From the NCBI GenBank assembly GCA_006739055.1, contig AP019702.1:2383001-2447000 (forward strand): DNA of 64,000 nt. Reading direction: 5' to 3'. A program made the position numbers and the translations under genes. Shown one piece after another: positions 33,587-43,315 of the stretch (position 1 is its first letter; every line of letters starts with the position of its first letter). The DNA is from Allostella vacuolata (lineage in GTDB: Bacteria; Pseudomonadota; Alphaproteobacteria; ATCC43930; Allostellaceae). The notes under the pieces are model-generated. The model saw only the letters and a program-made list of their open reading frames with translations. It had not been told where the DNA came from and made no database searches.

Positions 33587-35242
33587 CTACTCCGCCGCCA
33601 TCTGCTCCAGCAGCCCGTGGCGCAGGTCGCGGGCCGCCCCCGTCGGGTCGCGCCGGGCGGGGTCGCCCCAGCCGCCGCCGCCGCCGGTCTGCAGGACCAG
33701 GAGGTCGCCGGCCTTGAGGGGGAAGTTGTCCTTGGACTTCAGGGCGAAGACCTCGTTGCCGCGATAGACCTTGCAGCTGCCGGTGGTGCCGGGGCTGCCG
33801 CCGGCCAGACCGCCGGGCGGGATGCGGAAGCGGTCGGCATAGATCGAGAAGCGCACCCCGTCCTTCAGCACCCGGTAGGACCGCTCCGAGCCGTGGCCGC
33901 CGCGATGGACGCCGGTGCCGCCGGTCAGCGGGCGCAGCGAATAATGCTCGATGCGGAAGAAGTCGAAGTCCATGTCGAGGGATTCGACCGGCACGTTGGT
34001 GCAGTTGGAGAGTGGCCCGGCCACCGCGTCGCAGCCGTCGCCGCGCGAGGAGGCGCCGTAGCCGCCATTGTGGATCTCCAGGTAGACGCGGTAGCGCCCC
34101 TGGTCGAGGAAGGAGAGGCAGGTGGCGACCGTCGAATCGAAGCCGGGGGCGATCACCCGGTCGGGCACCGCCTGGCCCAGCGCCCGCACCACCGCGTCAT
34201 AGGCGCGGTAGATCGCCTCCATCCGCGCCCGGACCGGGGCGGGGAAGCGCGGGTTGAGCAGCGAGCCGAGCGGGGCGGTGATCTTGACCGCCCGCCTTGC
34301 GCCCTCGTTGAAGGGCACGTCCGGCCCGGTCAGCACGCCCTTGAGGCAGCCCAGCGTGGACGAGATGGTCGAGGCGAAGGGCGCGTTGAGGGCGGTCGTC
34401 ACCTGGTCGGCGGTGCCGGTGTAGTCGACCTCCATCTGGTCGCCCTTGATGCGCACGGTGGCGCGCACGACGAGCGGCGTCTCGCCGATGCCGTCGTCGT
34501 CGACCGCGTCCTCGCCGACATACTCGCCGTCCGGCAATGCCGCGATCGCGGCCCGCACCCGGCGCTCGCAATAGTCGATCATGCCGGCCATCGCCGCCTT
34601 GACGGTGGCCGCGCCATGGCGCGCGCACAGCTCGTGGACGCGCGCGATGCCGACGCGGCAGGCGGCGAACTGGGCGTTGAAGTCGCCGATGGTCTGGTCG
34701 GGGACGCGGATGTTGTTGGCGACCAGCTGCTCGAACGGCCCGCCCGACCAGTCGCGGTGCAGGTTGTACTTGGACGGCGGGATGATCAGCCCTTCCTGGT
34801 AGACGTCGGTCGCCATCACGTTGAGGCCGGGTGCGCCGCCGCCGATGTCGAGATGGTGGGCGACCGCGGCCGAGAAGGCGACCAGCTCGCCCTCCCAGAA
34901 CACCGGCATGAAGATGAAGACGTCCTGCAGGTGCTGGCCGCCGTGATAGGGGTGGTTGGAGATGTAGAAGTCGTCTTCCTGCAGGGTCTCGATCGGGTAG
35001 CGCTCGGCGCAGCCGGCAAAGGTCAGCGACAGCGAGCCGACCAGCACCGGGATCAGCTCGTCGGACTGGGCGACCGCCTGGCCGGTCGCGTCGAGCAGGC
35101 CGGTCGAGGCGTCCTTGGCCTCGCGCACGATGGTCGAATAGGCGGAGCGGTAGAGCTTCGCCCCCATCTCGCGGGCGGCCGCCAGCAGGCTCTGGCCGAT
35201 GACGGCCTGATCGAGCGGCGAGATCGCGGCGGGCGTGGTCAT
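33587..35242 (-). CDS. hyuB: hydantoinase B / oxoprolinase subunit
   Basis: A 551-residue subunit of the hydantoinase B/oxoprolinase (HyuB/AcxA-B-like) family. It begins with SPLDQAVIGQSLLAAAREMG and contains the family signatures DDFYISNHPYHGGQHLQDVFIFMPVF and VAHHLDIGGGAPGLN, whose His residues bind the active metal, and the C-terminal LQTGGGGGWGDPARRDP. The partner HyuA is encoded immediately upstream with an ATGA overlap. Together they hydrolyse N-methylhydantoin or 5-oxoproline type rings at the cost of ATP, or carboxylate acetone-like ketones; the substrate is unknown. Confidence 0.9.
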   Translation of the reverse strand: MTTPAAISPLDQAVIGQSLLAAAREMGAKLYRSAYSTIVREAKDASTGLLDATGQAVAQSDELIPVLVGSLSLTFAGCAERYPIETLQEDDFYISNHPYHGGQHLQDVFIFMPVFWEGELVAFSAAVAHHLDIGGGAPGLNVMATDVYQEGLIIPPSKYNLHRDWSGGPFEQLVANNIRVPDQTIGDFNAQFAACRVGIARVHELCARHGAATVKAAMAGMIDYCERRVRAAIAALPDGEYVGEDAVDDDGIGETPLVVRATVRIKGDQMEVDYTGTADQVTTALNAPFASTISSTLGCLKGVLTGPDVPFNEGARRAVKITAPLGSLLNPRFPAPVRARMEAIYRAYDAVVRALGQAVPDRVIAPGFDSTVATCLSFLDQGRYRVYLEIHNGGYGASSRGDGCDAVAGPLSNCTNVPVESLDMDFDFFRIEHYSLRPLTGGTGVHRGGHGSERSYRVLKDGVRFSIYADRFRIPPGGLAGGSPGTTGSCKVYRGNEVFALKSKDNFPLKAGDLLVLQTGGGGGWGDPARRDPTGAARDLRHGLLEQMAAE

Positions 35243-37257
35243 GCGGGCCTCCTCAGGATCAGGTTGTCGTGGGCGTCGGCCGAGGCCGACCAGCCGGTCG
35301 GCACATAGGTGGTGGCGGTGGTGTCGGTGACCACCGCCGGCCCTGCAAGCGTGGTGCCGCCGGTGAGCGCGCCGCGGCCGACGCGGACCGCATCGACCCA
35401 GCCCTCGCCCTCGAAGACGCGGATCGCCTCGCTCGGGCCGGCCGTGCGGTCGGCCAGGCGCAAGGCCGGCACCACCCCCTGGGGCAGGCGCAGGCGGGCG
35501 CGGAATGAGACGATCTCGACCGCCTTGCCCTTGACCGCGCCATGCTCGTAGATCCGCCTGTGGGCGGCGGCGAAGCCGGCCGCCAGCGTCGCGCTGTCGA
35601 GCCGGTCGATGGTCTGGATGTCGACCGCCACGTCGATCTCGTAGGCCTGGCCGACATAGCGCATGTCGAGCGACAGCTCGAACTCCGGCTCGCCTTCCAG
35701 GCCGAGGTCGGCCGCCCGCGCGACCAGGGCGGCCTGGAGCTGCGTCCAGGCCTGGCGCACCGCGTCGGGCGCATTCTCGTCGAGCGGGGTGCGCCGGGTG
35801 CGGGTCTCGTCCAGCATCTGGTCGGCGACCAGCAGCCCGTAGGCGGAGATGACGCCGGGGTCGGGCGGCACCACCACGGTGGCGATGCCGAGCGCGTCGG
35901 CGACGCGGGCGGCGTGCAGGGGGCCGGCGCCGCCATAGGGCACCAGCGCGAACTCGCGCGGGTCGCGGCCGCGCTCGGTCGAGACCAGGCGGATGGCGGC
36001 GACGATGTTGCCGTCGGCCAGGCGCGCCGCATCCTCGGCCAGCGCCACCGGCTCGCGGCCGAATGCACGGGCGACGGCCTGGAAGGATGCCGCGGCGGCC
36101 GCGGCGTCGAGCGTCATGGAGCCGGCCAGGCGCGCCGCCTGGGGCAGGCGGCCGCACAGGACATGGGCGTCGGTCAGGGTCGGCCGGGTGCCGCCCTTGC
36201 CGTAGCAGGCGGGGCCGGGGGCGGCGCCGGCGCTCTCCGGCCCGACCCGCAGCATGCCGCCGTCGTCGGCCCAGACGATGCTGCCGCCGCCGGCGCCGAT
36301 GGTGACGATGTCGACCATCGGCAGGCGGATCGGCAGCCCGTCGATCTTGGTCTCGCGCGCCCAGTCGGGCTTGCCGTCGCGCACCAGGGCGACGTCGGCG
36401 CTGGTGCCGCCGATGTCCAGCGTGATGATGTCCTTGTAGCCGGACAGGCCCGCCTGCCGCACCGCCCCGGTGACGCCGGCGGCGGGGCCGGACAGCAGCG
36501 CCGTGATCGGGTTGTCGCGGATGGCGCGGAACGGCACCCGGCCGCCGTTCGACTGCATCATGGTGCAGCGGCCGGTGAAGCCGGCCCGGGCGAGCCCGTC
36601 CTCGATCCGCCCCAGGTAGCCGTCGACCACCGGCTGGACGAAGGCCGACATGGTGGTCGCCGTCGCCCGCTCGTACTCGCGGAACTCCCCCGTCACCCGG
36701 TGCGAGCAGGTGACGCGCAGGCCCGGCAGCTCGGCCGCGATCCAGGCGGCCAGCGCCAGCTCGTGCGCGGGGTTGAGGAAGCCGTTGAGCAGGCAGATGG
36801 CGACCGCGTCGTAGCCGCCCTGACCGAGCTGCGCCTTCAGCGCGGGCGCGGCCGCCTCGAGGTCGAGCGCCTGCAGGACGGAGCCGTCGCCGGCGATGCG
36901 CTCGGCCACGGTGAAGGTGTCGGCGCGGGCCGCCAGCGGCTCCGGCTTCTTGTAGAACAGGTCGAAGATGCGGGTGCGGTCGTGGCGCTGCAGCAGCAGG
37001 ATGTCGCGGAAGCCCTCGGTCACGACGAAGGCGAGGCGCCCGCCCTTGCGCTCCAGCACCGCGTTGGTCGCGACCGTCGAGCCGTGGATGAACTCGCCGA
37101 TCCCGCCCATTTCCAGCCCGGATGCCTTCAGTGCGGCGAACGCCCCTTCGTCGGGCCGGGCCGGCACGCTCGGCACCTTGCGGATCGACACCCCGTCCGG
37201 CCCGAATGCCACGAGATCGGTGAAGGTGCCGCCGATCTCGACGCCAACTCGATACAT
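35239..37257 (-). CDS. hyuA: hydantoinase A / oxoprolinase subunit
   Basis: A 672-residue ATP-binding subunit of the hydantoinase A/oxoprolinase family. The N-terminus MYRVGVEIGGTFTDLVAF has the phosphate-1 loop of the ASKHA fold; TLDIGGTSADVALV near residue 280 is the phosphate-2 loop, and VPYGGAGPLHA is the adenosine motif. Both ATP-site elements are thus intact. ATG 37257 is used (GAGCAGG before it), with ATG 37272 as alternative. The stop overlaps hyuB, so both are made together. Divergent from the STAND-like gene 258 nt away. Confidence 0.9.
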   Translation of the reverse strand: MYRVGVEIGGTFTDLVAFGPDGVSIRKVPSVPARPDEGAFAALKASGLEMGGIGEFIHGSTVATNAVLERKGGRLAFVVTEGFRDILLLQRHDRTRIFDLFYKKPEPLAARADTFTVAERIAGDGSVLQALDLEAAAPALKAQLGQGGYDAVAICLLNGFLNPAHELALAAWIAAELPGLRVTCSHRVTGEFREYERATATTMSAFVQPVVDGYLGRIEDGLARAGFTGRCTMMQSNGGRVPFRAIRDNPITALLSGPAAGVTGAVRQAGLSGYKDIITLDIGGTSADVALVRDGKPDWARETKIDGLPIRLPMVDIVTIGAGGGSIVWADDGGMLRVGPESAGAAPGPACYGKGGTRPTLTDAHVLCGRLPQAARLAGSMTLDAAAAAASFQAVARAFGREPVALAEDAARLADGNIVAAIRLVSTERGRDPREFALVPYGGAGPLHAARVADALGIATVVVPPDPGVISAYGLLVADQMLDETRTRRTPLDENAPDAVRQAWTQLQAALVARAADLGLEGEPEFELSLDMRYVGQAYEIDVAVDIQTIDRLDSATLAAGFAAAHRRIYEHGAVKGKAVEIVSFRARLRLPQGVVPALRLADRTAGPSEAIRVFEGEGWVDAVRVGRGALTGGTTLAGPAVVTDTTATTYVPTGWSASADAHDNLILRRPA

Positions 37258-37515
37258 CCTGCTCGTCTCCATCGCGAGGGGCCCCCATGGGCGCACCCGT
37301 ACCCTGGCGCTGCTCGGGAACCCTGACCTGCCGGAAATGCGCCGGGCGAGACCCGCGCCGACGCCAGGAGGCGAGGTTAGACCGACCGGCGGCGGCAGTG
37401 AAACGAATTTCACTCTCGATGCAGGAGGGTGCAACGCCCGCTCGGTTCGTTCCTGGAAATTCGCAACCATAGAGTTATCATCGCCATCGGACGGAATACG
37501 GAACCGGGCAGGGGC

Positions 37516-40500
37516 ATGGTGGAGCCGATCACTCTGGGCGTCATGGCAATGGCGGCGCTGTCCGGCCTGGTGGGCAACCGGGCAGACGCACTGGCCTGCA
37601 AGGCGACGCGCAAGGTCCAGGCTGTGTTCCTGTCGGGCCTGCGGGAGCCGCGCAATCTCGACCTCGCGCGCGCCACCCGCCGCAGCCAGCTGCTGGCGCT
37701 GAAGTTGACTGTCCGTGCCTACGAGCAGCTTCCCCAGCCCCACTGGCGATCGACGCGCACCCATTCGGCCGAGGACATGGCCACCCGCCTGTCGCAATGG
37801 ATCCAGCAGGGCATCGCCTGGGATGCGACGCTGGAAGCCGACCTCGGTGCCCTGGGGACGATCGACGAAGCCGCCTGGGCGAAGCGGCTGGGCGCCATCG
37901 AGGGGCGGATCGAGCGCGTCTTCGTGCACCCGGAGCCCCACGAGGGCAGTTTTCTCGCCCGGCAGGAGGAACTGCGCGCCCTGGTCGAAGGCTGGACGCT
38001 GGAGGAGGCGGCGGCCCAGGTTGCGAACCGAAGCGACTGGGAGCGGTTCGCGACGCTGTTTCGCGGCGGCGAGGTGGAAGGCGTGCGGTTTTCCGGCTGG
38101 TGGCCGCTGTTCCGGGCCTTCATGGCCGAAGAGGTCAAGCGCGATGCCAAGGTCCAGGCGATCCTGACCCAGCAGGGCATCGCCCGCCTTCTCGAGTTGC
38201 AGGAAGACCTGAAGGTCGCGGTGGCGTCGCTCCAGGCCGGGTTCGAGCGCCTGATGGAAGAGGTGGGGCAGCAGCTCGACGCGTTGCGCGCCGTGGCCGA
38301 CCGTGTCGAGAACTCGGCCGAGGCGATCGAAGGGATCCTGACGCGGATCGAGAACGGCTTCCTCGCGCGCCTCGAGCGGATGGTGCTCGAACTGCCCGAC
38401 GCGGTCGGCGAGCGGGTGCGCGCCGAGTTGGGCCTCTTGTATGGGATCACGGTCGATACCGGCTTCAAGGAGCTTGAGGGGCGCAGGGTCCGCCAGCTTC
38501 CCACTGAGCTGCTCATCGCCCGCTATGGCGTTGTGGACTATCTCGATCGCGGCGGTGTCTTGGCCGACCTCCTCGCCTGGGCCCGCGATCCGAACGAGCC
38601 CGCCCCGCGCGGCCGGCTCTATGTCGCGGCGGGTGGGTTCGGCAAGACCCGGCTGGCGATCGAGGCGATCCGGCGGCTCGGGCCCGAATGGCGGGCGACG
38701 TTCCTGTCCAGCGGCAATGCCGGCACCGGGCCGGATGGGGCACTGCGTGACCTGATTTCGGACCGCGAAGGAAGATCTGTATTCCTGGTGCTCGACTACG
38801 CCGAAGCACAACTCGACCTGCTCCGCCGCATCGCCCATGCCACGTCGGTCGGCCGTACCCGTCTGCGCGTTTTGGCTATGGCGCGATCCTCCGAGGGCTG
38901 GTGGGACAGCGCCCGTAGCGATAGCGCAGTGGGTACGTTGTTCGATGCGATTCCGCGCCGGGAACTGGAGAGTGGACTTAGCCCCGAAGAACGTACCCTT
39001 TTGTTTGAAAGGGCGGTGCAGAACTTCCGCACGACGCTGGAGCGGTTCGGCGTGCCGACCGTCGCCGCCCCTCTGTCCAACCAGGATCTGGGCCAGGCGG
39101 TCTTCGATCGCCCATTAGGCATCGCCATGGCCGCCTATCTCGCGGTCAACGGCGCGGGGGCGAGCGACAAAAGCCTGCTCGAACGCATGCTGATCGAGGA
39201 ACGCCGACACTGGAAGCGGGCGCTGGCCCCGAACGACCATGCGGCGATGGGCGACAGGGACTCTCGGCTCATCTCCCTCCACCGCCTCATGGCCCAGATG
39301 ACCCTGGTCCAGGGAGCGACGGTTGACGCCGCCGATACGTTGATCGTGGCCGACCCCCGCGGGCGGCAGATCAGTCTTGGCGAGAGGGAAAGTACCTTGG
39401 ACGTCGCGGAACGGCTCTATGGCCGGACCTGGAAGGACCCGGTCAGCGGCCGGATCATCTCCTTCATCAATCCGATCGAGCCGGACCTGATGGGCGAGCA
39501 CATCGCGATGGCCGCTCTTGCGTCAGATCGGACAGGGCTCGCCGCCGCCACGCTATCGGCGGCGCTCGCCGGCCCGCATTTCAACGATAGCCATGGGGGA
39601 GCCTTGCTGACGGTGCTCGTCCGGGCGCAGCGGGCGGAGCATGACGGCTCGACCAGGGAAGCCGCGCTCGATGCGCTCCGTTCCCTCGACGCGGCTGCAG
39701 GGCAGCTCTCGGGCGAAGCGGCGCGCCGGCTGGGGTCGCACTTTCAGGATTTCTCCGTACCCCTGATGCGGCTCTCGGTGTCCGTCGCACGTCGGGTTCT
39801 GGAAACGGCGGAGAGTGAGGAGGAGACCGCTGGCGCGAGTTCATTTCTAGCGCTCAGCCTGAGCGAGACAGGCGAGGCGCAGGCGGCGCTGGAGCCGTCG
39901 CGGAGGGCGGTGGAGATCCGGGAGAAGCTGGCGTCGGCGGAGCCGGCGCGGTTCCTGCCGGACCTGGCCCGGAGCCTCAACAACCATGCCAGCTGCCTGA
40001 GCGAGACGGGCGATGCGCGGGCGGCGTTGGAGCCGTCGCTGCGGGCGTTGGAGATCCGGGAGAAGCTGGCGTCGGCGGAGCCGGCGCGGTTCCTGCCGGA
40101 TTTGGCCGCGAGCCTCAACAGCCATGCCGGCTACCTGAGCGAGGCGGGCGATGCGCGTGCGGCGCTGGAGCCGTCGCGGCGGGCGGTGGAGATCCGGGAG
40201 AAGCTGGCGTCGGCGGAGCCGTCGCGGTTCTTGCCGGACCTAGCCACGAGCCTAAGCAACCATGCCCTGTTACTTAGCGAGACGGGCGAGGCGCGTGCGG
40301 CGCAGGAGCCATCGCGGCGGGCGGTGGAGATCAATGAGAAGCTGGCGTTGTCGGAGCCGGCGCGGTTCCTACCGGACCTGGCCGTGAGCCTCACCAACCA
40401 TGCCCTGTTTCTGGGCCAAACGGGCGAGGCGCAGGCGGCGCTGGAGCCGTCGCGGAGGGCGGTGGAGATCAATGAGAAGCTGGCGTCGTCGGAGCCGTCG

Positions 40501-41475
40501 CGGTTCCTGCGGGACCTGGCCCGGAGCCTCAACAACCATGCCAGCTACCTGAGCGAGACGGGCGAGGCGCAGGCGGCGCTGGAGCCGTCGCGGCGGGCGG
40601 TGGAGATCAATGAGAAGCTGGCGTCGTCGGAGCCGTCGCGGTTCCTGCGGGACCTGGCCCGGAGCCTCCACAACCATGCCATTCGCCTGAGCGAGACGGG
40701 CGAGGCGCAGGCGGCGCTGGAGCCGTCGCGGCGGGCGGTGGAGATCTATGAGAGGCTGGCGTCGTCGGAGCCGTCGCGGTTCCTGCCGGACCTGGCCCGG
40801 AGCCTCACCAACCATGCCATTCGCCTGAGCGAGATGGGAGATGCGCGTGCGGGGCTGGAGCCGTCGCGGCAGGCGGTGGAGATCTATGAGAGGCTGGCGT
40901 CGGCGGAGCCGGCGCGGTTCCTGCCGTACCTGGCCGTGAGCCTCAACAACCATGCCATGTTCCTGAGCGCGACGGGCGAGGTGCGGGCGGGGCTGGAGCC
41001 GTCGCGGCGGGCGGTGGAGATCTATGAGAGGCTGGCGTCGGCGGAGCCGGCGCGGTTCCTGCCGTACCTGGCCGTGGGCCTCAACAACCATGCCATGTTC
41101 CTGAGCGAGACGGGCGATGCGCGTGCGGGGCTGGAGCCGTCGCGGCGGGCGGTGGAGATCTATGAGAGGCTGGCGTCGGCGGAGCCGGCGCGGTTCCTGC
41201 CGGACCTGGCCAGGAGCCGAGGTACTTATGGCCAGGTGCTGCATGCGAACGGGTTGATCGCCGCGGCGGCGGAGGCATTCGAGGCCGGTATCGTGGCCAT
41301 CCTGCCGCTAGAGATCGACATGCAGGCTGTCTATGGCGGGTTGCTGCATGCCTTGGCCTCGGACCTGATCCAGGTTCTTGTCGAAATGGGCCGGACACCG
41401 GATGAGATTGTCGAGCGCTTGACGGCTCTCGGCCTAGACTCGGCGGAGGTGTGGCCGGAGCAAGAACGTCCTTGA
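37516..41475 (+). CDS. STAND-like P-loop ATPase with ten TPR-like repeats
   Basis: A 1319-residue protein in three parts. Residues 1-~370: a hydrophobic N-terminal stretch (LGVMAMAALSGLVG), then an alpha-helical region with predicted coiled coil at ~230-290 (LLELQEDLKVAVASLQ). Residues ~340-700: an NTPase with Walker A AAGGFGKT (371-378, Lys377) and Walker B VFLVLDYAE (422-430), followed by a helical arm, resembling AAA/NB-ARC-type STAND proteins. Residues 784-1243: ten 46-residue repeats of TPR type (AALEPSRRAVEIREKLAS, then DLARSLNNHA). This design fits a ligand-triggered oligomerising switch. No partner effector gene is adjacent, so its function is unproven; defence is one possibility. ATG 37516 follows GGCAGGGG. 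Confidence 0.8.
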   Translation: MVEPITLGVMAMAALSGLVGNRADALACKATRKVQAVFLSGLREPRNLDLARATRRSQLLALKLTVRAYEQLPQPHWRSTRTHSAEDMATRLSQWIQQGIAWDATLEADLGALGTIDEAAWAKRLGAIEGRIERVFVHPEPHEGSFLARQEELRALVEGWTLEEAAAQVANRSDWERFATLFRGGEVEGVRFSGWWPLFRAFMAEEVKRDAKVQAILTQQGIARLLELQEDLKVAVASLQAGFERLMEEVGQQLDALRAVADRVENSAEAIEGILTRIENGFLARLERMVLELPDAVGERVRAELGLLYGITVDTGFKELEGRRVRQLPTELLIARYGVVDYLDRGGVLADLLAWARDPNEPAPRGRLYVAAGGFGKTRLAIEAIRRLGPEWRATFLSSGNAGTGPDGALRDLISDREGRSVFLVLDYAEAQLDLLRRIAHATSVGRTRLRVLAMARSSEGWWDSARSDSAVGTLFDAIPRRELESGLSPEERTLLFERAVQNFRTTLERFGVPTVAAPLSNQDLGQAVFDRPLGIAMAAYLAVNGAGASDKSLLERMLIEERRHWKRALAPNDHAAMGDRDSRLISLHRLMAQMTLVQGATVDAADTLIVADPRGRQISLGERESTLDVAERLYGRTWKDPVSGRIISFINPIEPDLMGEHIAMAALASDRTGLAAATLSAALAGPHFNDSHGGALLTVLVRAQRAEHDGSTREAALDALRSLDAAAGQLSGEAARRLGSHFQDFSVPLMRLSVSVARRVLETAESEEETAGASSFLALSLSETGEAQAALEPSRRAVEIREKLASAEPARFLPDLARSLNNHASCLSETGDARAALEPSLRALEIREKLASAEPARFLPDLAASLNSHAGYLSEAGDARAALEPSRRAVEIREKLASAEPSRFLPDLATSLSNHALLLSETGEARAAQEPSRRAVEINEKLALSEPARFLPDLAVSLTNHALFLGQTGEAQAALEPSRRAVEINEKLASSEPSRFLRDLARSLNNHASYLSETGEAQAALEPSRRAVEINEKLASSEPSRFLRDLARSLHNHAIRLSETGEAQAALEPSRRAVEIYERLASSEPSRFLPDLARSLTNHAIRLSEMGDARAGLEPSRQAVEIYERLASAEPARFLPYLAVSLNNHAMFLSATGEVRAGLEPSRRAVEIYERLASAEPARFLPYLAVGLNNHAMFLSETGDARAGLEPSRRAVEIYERLASAEPARFLPDLARSRGTYGQVLHANGLIAAAAEAFEAGIVAILPLEIDMQAVYGGLLHALASDLIQVLVEMGRTPDEIVERLTALGLDSAEVWPEQERP
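39865..41244 (+). repeat. tandem array of ten 138-bp TPR-coding repeats
   Basis: Ten consecutive 138-bp units code for 46 residues each, starting at 39865, 40003, 40141, 40279, 40417, 40555, 40693, 40831, 40969 and 41107. Adjacent units differ at few codons and DNA identity is high, e.g. GAGCCGTCGCGGCGGGCGGT recurs in most. Three families grade along the array: REKLAS (units 1-3), NEKLA (4-6) and YERLAS (7-10). This shape is what local duplication and gene conversion make. Confidence 0.93.
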
Positions 41476-41600
41476 GCCGAGGCGGAGACGGGCGGTGCCG
41501 CAGCCCGATCACAAGGGGCTATAGGCCCGATCGGCTTGCCCGCCACGGTTCGACGCTGCCGTCATCGCGCCGGCCGACGCCCCGCATCCCGGCGGAACAC

Positions 41601-41627
41601 GCCCGCGGCGGCCAACCCGCCGCGGGC
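41601..41627. terminator. bidirectional hairpin terminator
   Basis: A perfect 11-bp stem GCCCGCGGCGG/CCGCCGCGGGC with a 5-nt loop lies between two convergent genes: the STAND-like gene and the TPP enzyme gene. No U-run. Confidence 0.7.
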
Positions 41628-41638
41628 ATGCCCCCAAC

Positions 41639-43315
41639 TCACCCCAGCCCGAGCTCCCGATCCAGCGTCACCTCGACCAGCGCCGGGGCGCCCGCGGCGA
41701 TCGCGGCCTGGATCTGGTCGGTCGCCTCGGCGACCGTGCGGGCGAGGGTGGAGGCGACGCCCATGGAGCGGGCCAGCGACTGGAACTGGATCGCCGGGTC
41801 CTCCAGGTCCATGCCGACATAGGTGCCGGTCTGGGCGGCGTGGCCGCGCAGCGCGTTCACCCGCTGCTTCAGGATGCGGTAGGAGGAGTTGTTGAGGATG
41901 ACGAAGACGACGCCCAGGCGATAGCGCGCGGCGGTCCACAGGGCCTGGCAGCTGTACATGGCGCTGCCGTCGCCGACGATCGCCACCACCGGGCGGTCGG
42001 GCAGGGCGACCTTGGCGCCGACCGCGGCCGGCAGGCCCCAGCCGATGCCGCCGCCGCGCAGGCCGAAGAAGCTTTGCGGGTCGTCGCTGCGGACGAGGTC
42101 GCGGATGCCGCCGGCCGACGACAGCGCCTCCTCGATCACCACCGCGTCCTTGGGCAGGATGCGGCCGATCGCCTCCAGCAGCGACAGCGCCTGGACCGGC
42201 GACTTGCCGGCGTCCGCCCGGGCGCGCGCGGCCAGCGCCTCGCGGTCGGCCGCGATCTTCGCCTTCATCTCCGCCCCGCGGCGCTCCATCGCGGCCAGAC
42301 GGCCGTCGTCGAGGCGCTGTCGGATGGCCGCCGTGATCTCCGGCAGGGTCGCCTTGGGGTCGCCCAGCATGGCGACCGCGGCGGGGTAGTTCTTGCCCAG
42401 CTCCCACGGGTCGAGGTCGAGATGGATGGTGGTCAGCCCCTCCGGAATCGGCTCGACCTCGGACGGCAGCGACAGGGTGAAGAGGTCGCCGCCGACCGAG
42501 AACATGGTGTCGTACTGGCCCAGCAGCCGGCGCAGGCCGGGCGCCAGCCGACCCATGCCGCCGCGGCAGAGCGGGTGCGAGGTGGGGAAGGAGGCGGTGC
42601 TGGCGACCCCCTCCAGGTAGACCGGCGCGCCCAACAGCTCGGCCAGCTCCGCCAGCTCGTCATGGGCGCGGCTCTGGGCGACGGCGTCGCCCGCCACCAG
42701 CACCGGCCGCTCGGCCCGGGCCAGCAGGTCGGCCGCGGCCTCGACCGCGTCGCGGTCGGCGCGGATGCGCGGCGCCACCCGGCTCGGCGCCAGCAGGTCG
42801 ACCTCGCCCTCGTCGTTCAGGATGTCGCCCGGCAGGGACAGGAAGACCGGCCCGGTCGGGTGGGCGAGTGCCGTCTTGGCGGCGCGGTGGACGATGCGCG
42901 GCAGGTCGGCCAGGCGGTGCACCTCGGTCGACCACTTGACCAGCGGGCGGGCCATGGTCGGCAGGTCGGCCCACAGGATGGGCTCGGTCACGTTGAAGCT
43001 CTGCTCGTGCTGGCCGGCGGTCACCAGGATGGGGGAGGCCGCCTTCTGCGCGTCGTAGAGCATGCCCATGGCGTTGCCGAGCCCGGGGGCGACGTGCAGG
43101 TTGACGACCGCCAGCTTGCCCGACGCCTGGGCATAGCCGTCCGCCATGCCCATCACGACGGCCTCCTGCAGGCCCAGGATGTAGCGGATGTCGGTATCCA
43201 CCGCGAGGGCGTCCATCAGGGGCAGCTCGGTGGTGCCGGGGTTGCCGAACAGGACGTCGACGCCCTCCTGCTTCAGCAGTTCCAGGAAGGCGCGCTTGCC
43301 GGTCATGGTCGTCAT
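41639..43315 (-). CDS. thiamine-diphosphate enzyme, benzoylformate-decarboxylase-like
   Basis: A 558-residue TPP-dependent enzyme of the acetolactate-synthase/benzoylformate-decarboxylase group. Catalytic Glu51 lies in ILGLQEAVVMGMADGYAQ. The TPP-Mg motif is IVGDGSAMYSCQALW with the closing ILNN, and residues GGGIGWGLPAAVGAK and the C-terminal region are typical. FAD-binding signatures of AHAS are not evident, favouring a decarboxylase or carboligase without FAD. It could cleave an aromatic 2-oxo acid to an aldehyde. Divergent from an EamA exporter gene; no mandelate-pathway genes adjoin. Confidence 0.82.
   Translation of the reverse strand: MTTMTGKRAFLELLKQEGVDVLFGNPGTTELPLMDALAVDTDIRYILGLQEAVVMGMADGYAQASGKLAVVNLHVAPGLGNAMGMLYDAQKAASPILVTAGQHEQSFNVTEPILWADLPTMARPLVKWSTEVHRLADLPRIVHRAAKTALAHPTGPVFLSLPGDILNDEGEVDLLAPSRVAPRIRADRDAVEAAADLLARAERPVLVAGDAVAQSRAHDELAELAELLGAPVYLEGVASTASFPTSHPLCRGGMGRLAPGLRRLLGQYDTMFSVGGDLFTLSLPSEVEPIPEGLTTIHLDLDPWELGKNYPAAVAMLGDPKATLPEITAAIRQRLDDGRLAAMERRGAEMKAKIAADREALAARARADAGKSPVQALSLLEAIGRILPKDAVVIEEALSSAGGIRDLVRSDDPQSFFGLRGGGIGWGLPAAVGAKVALPDRPVVAIVGDGSAMYSCQALWTAARYRLGVVFVILNNSSYRILKQRVNALRGHAAQTGTYVGMDLEDPAIQFQSLARSMGVASTLARTVAEATDQIQAAIAAGAPALVEVTLDRELGLG

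Noticed and set aside
37429-37515. Upstream ATG for the STAND-like gene
   Set aside because: It lies in the divergent promoter region and adds a non-conserved stretch; ATG 37516 has a proper GGCAGGGG site.
39847-41244. Regular repeat spacing resembling a CRISPR-like array
   Set aside because: Units are 138 bp with no unrelated spacers, and the whole is in frame in one protein (TPR-like repeats).
40369-41512. Minus-strand frames opposite the TPR array
   Set aside because: They repeat only because the sense repeat is there, and the sense strand encodes a coherent TPR protein with Walker motifs.
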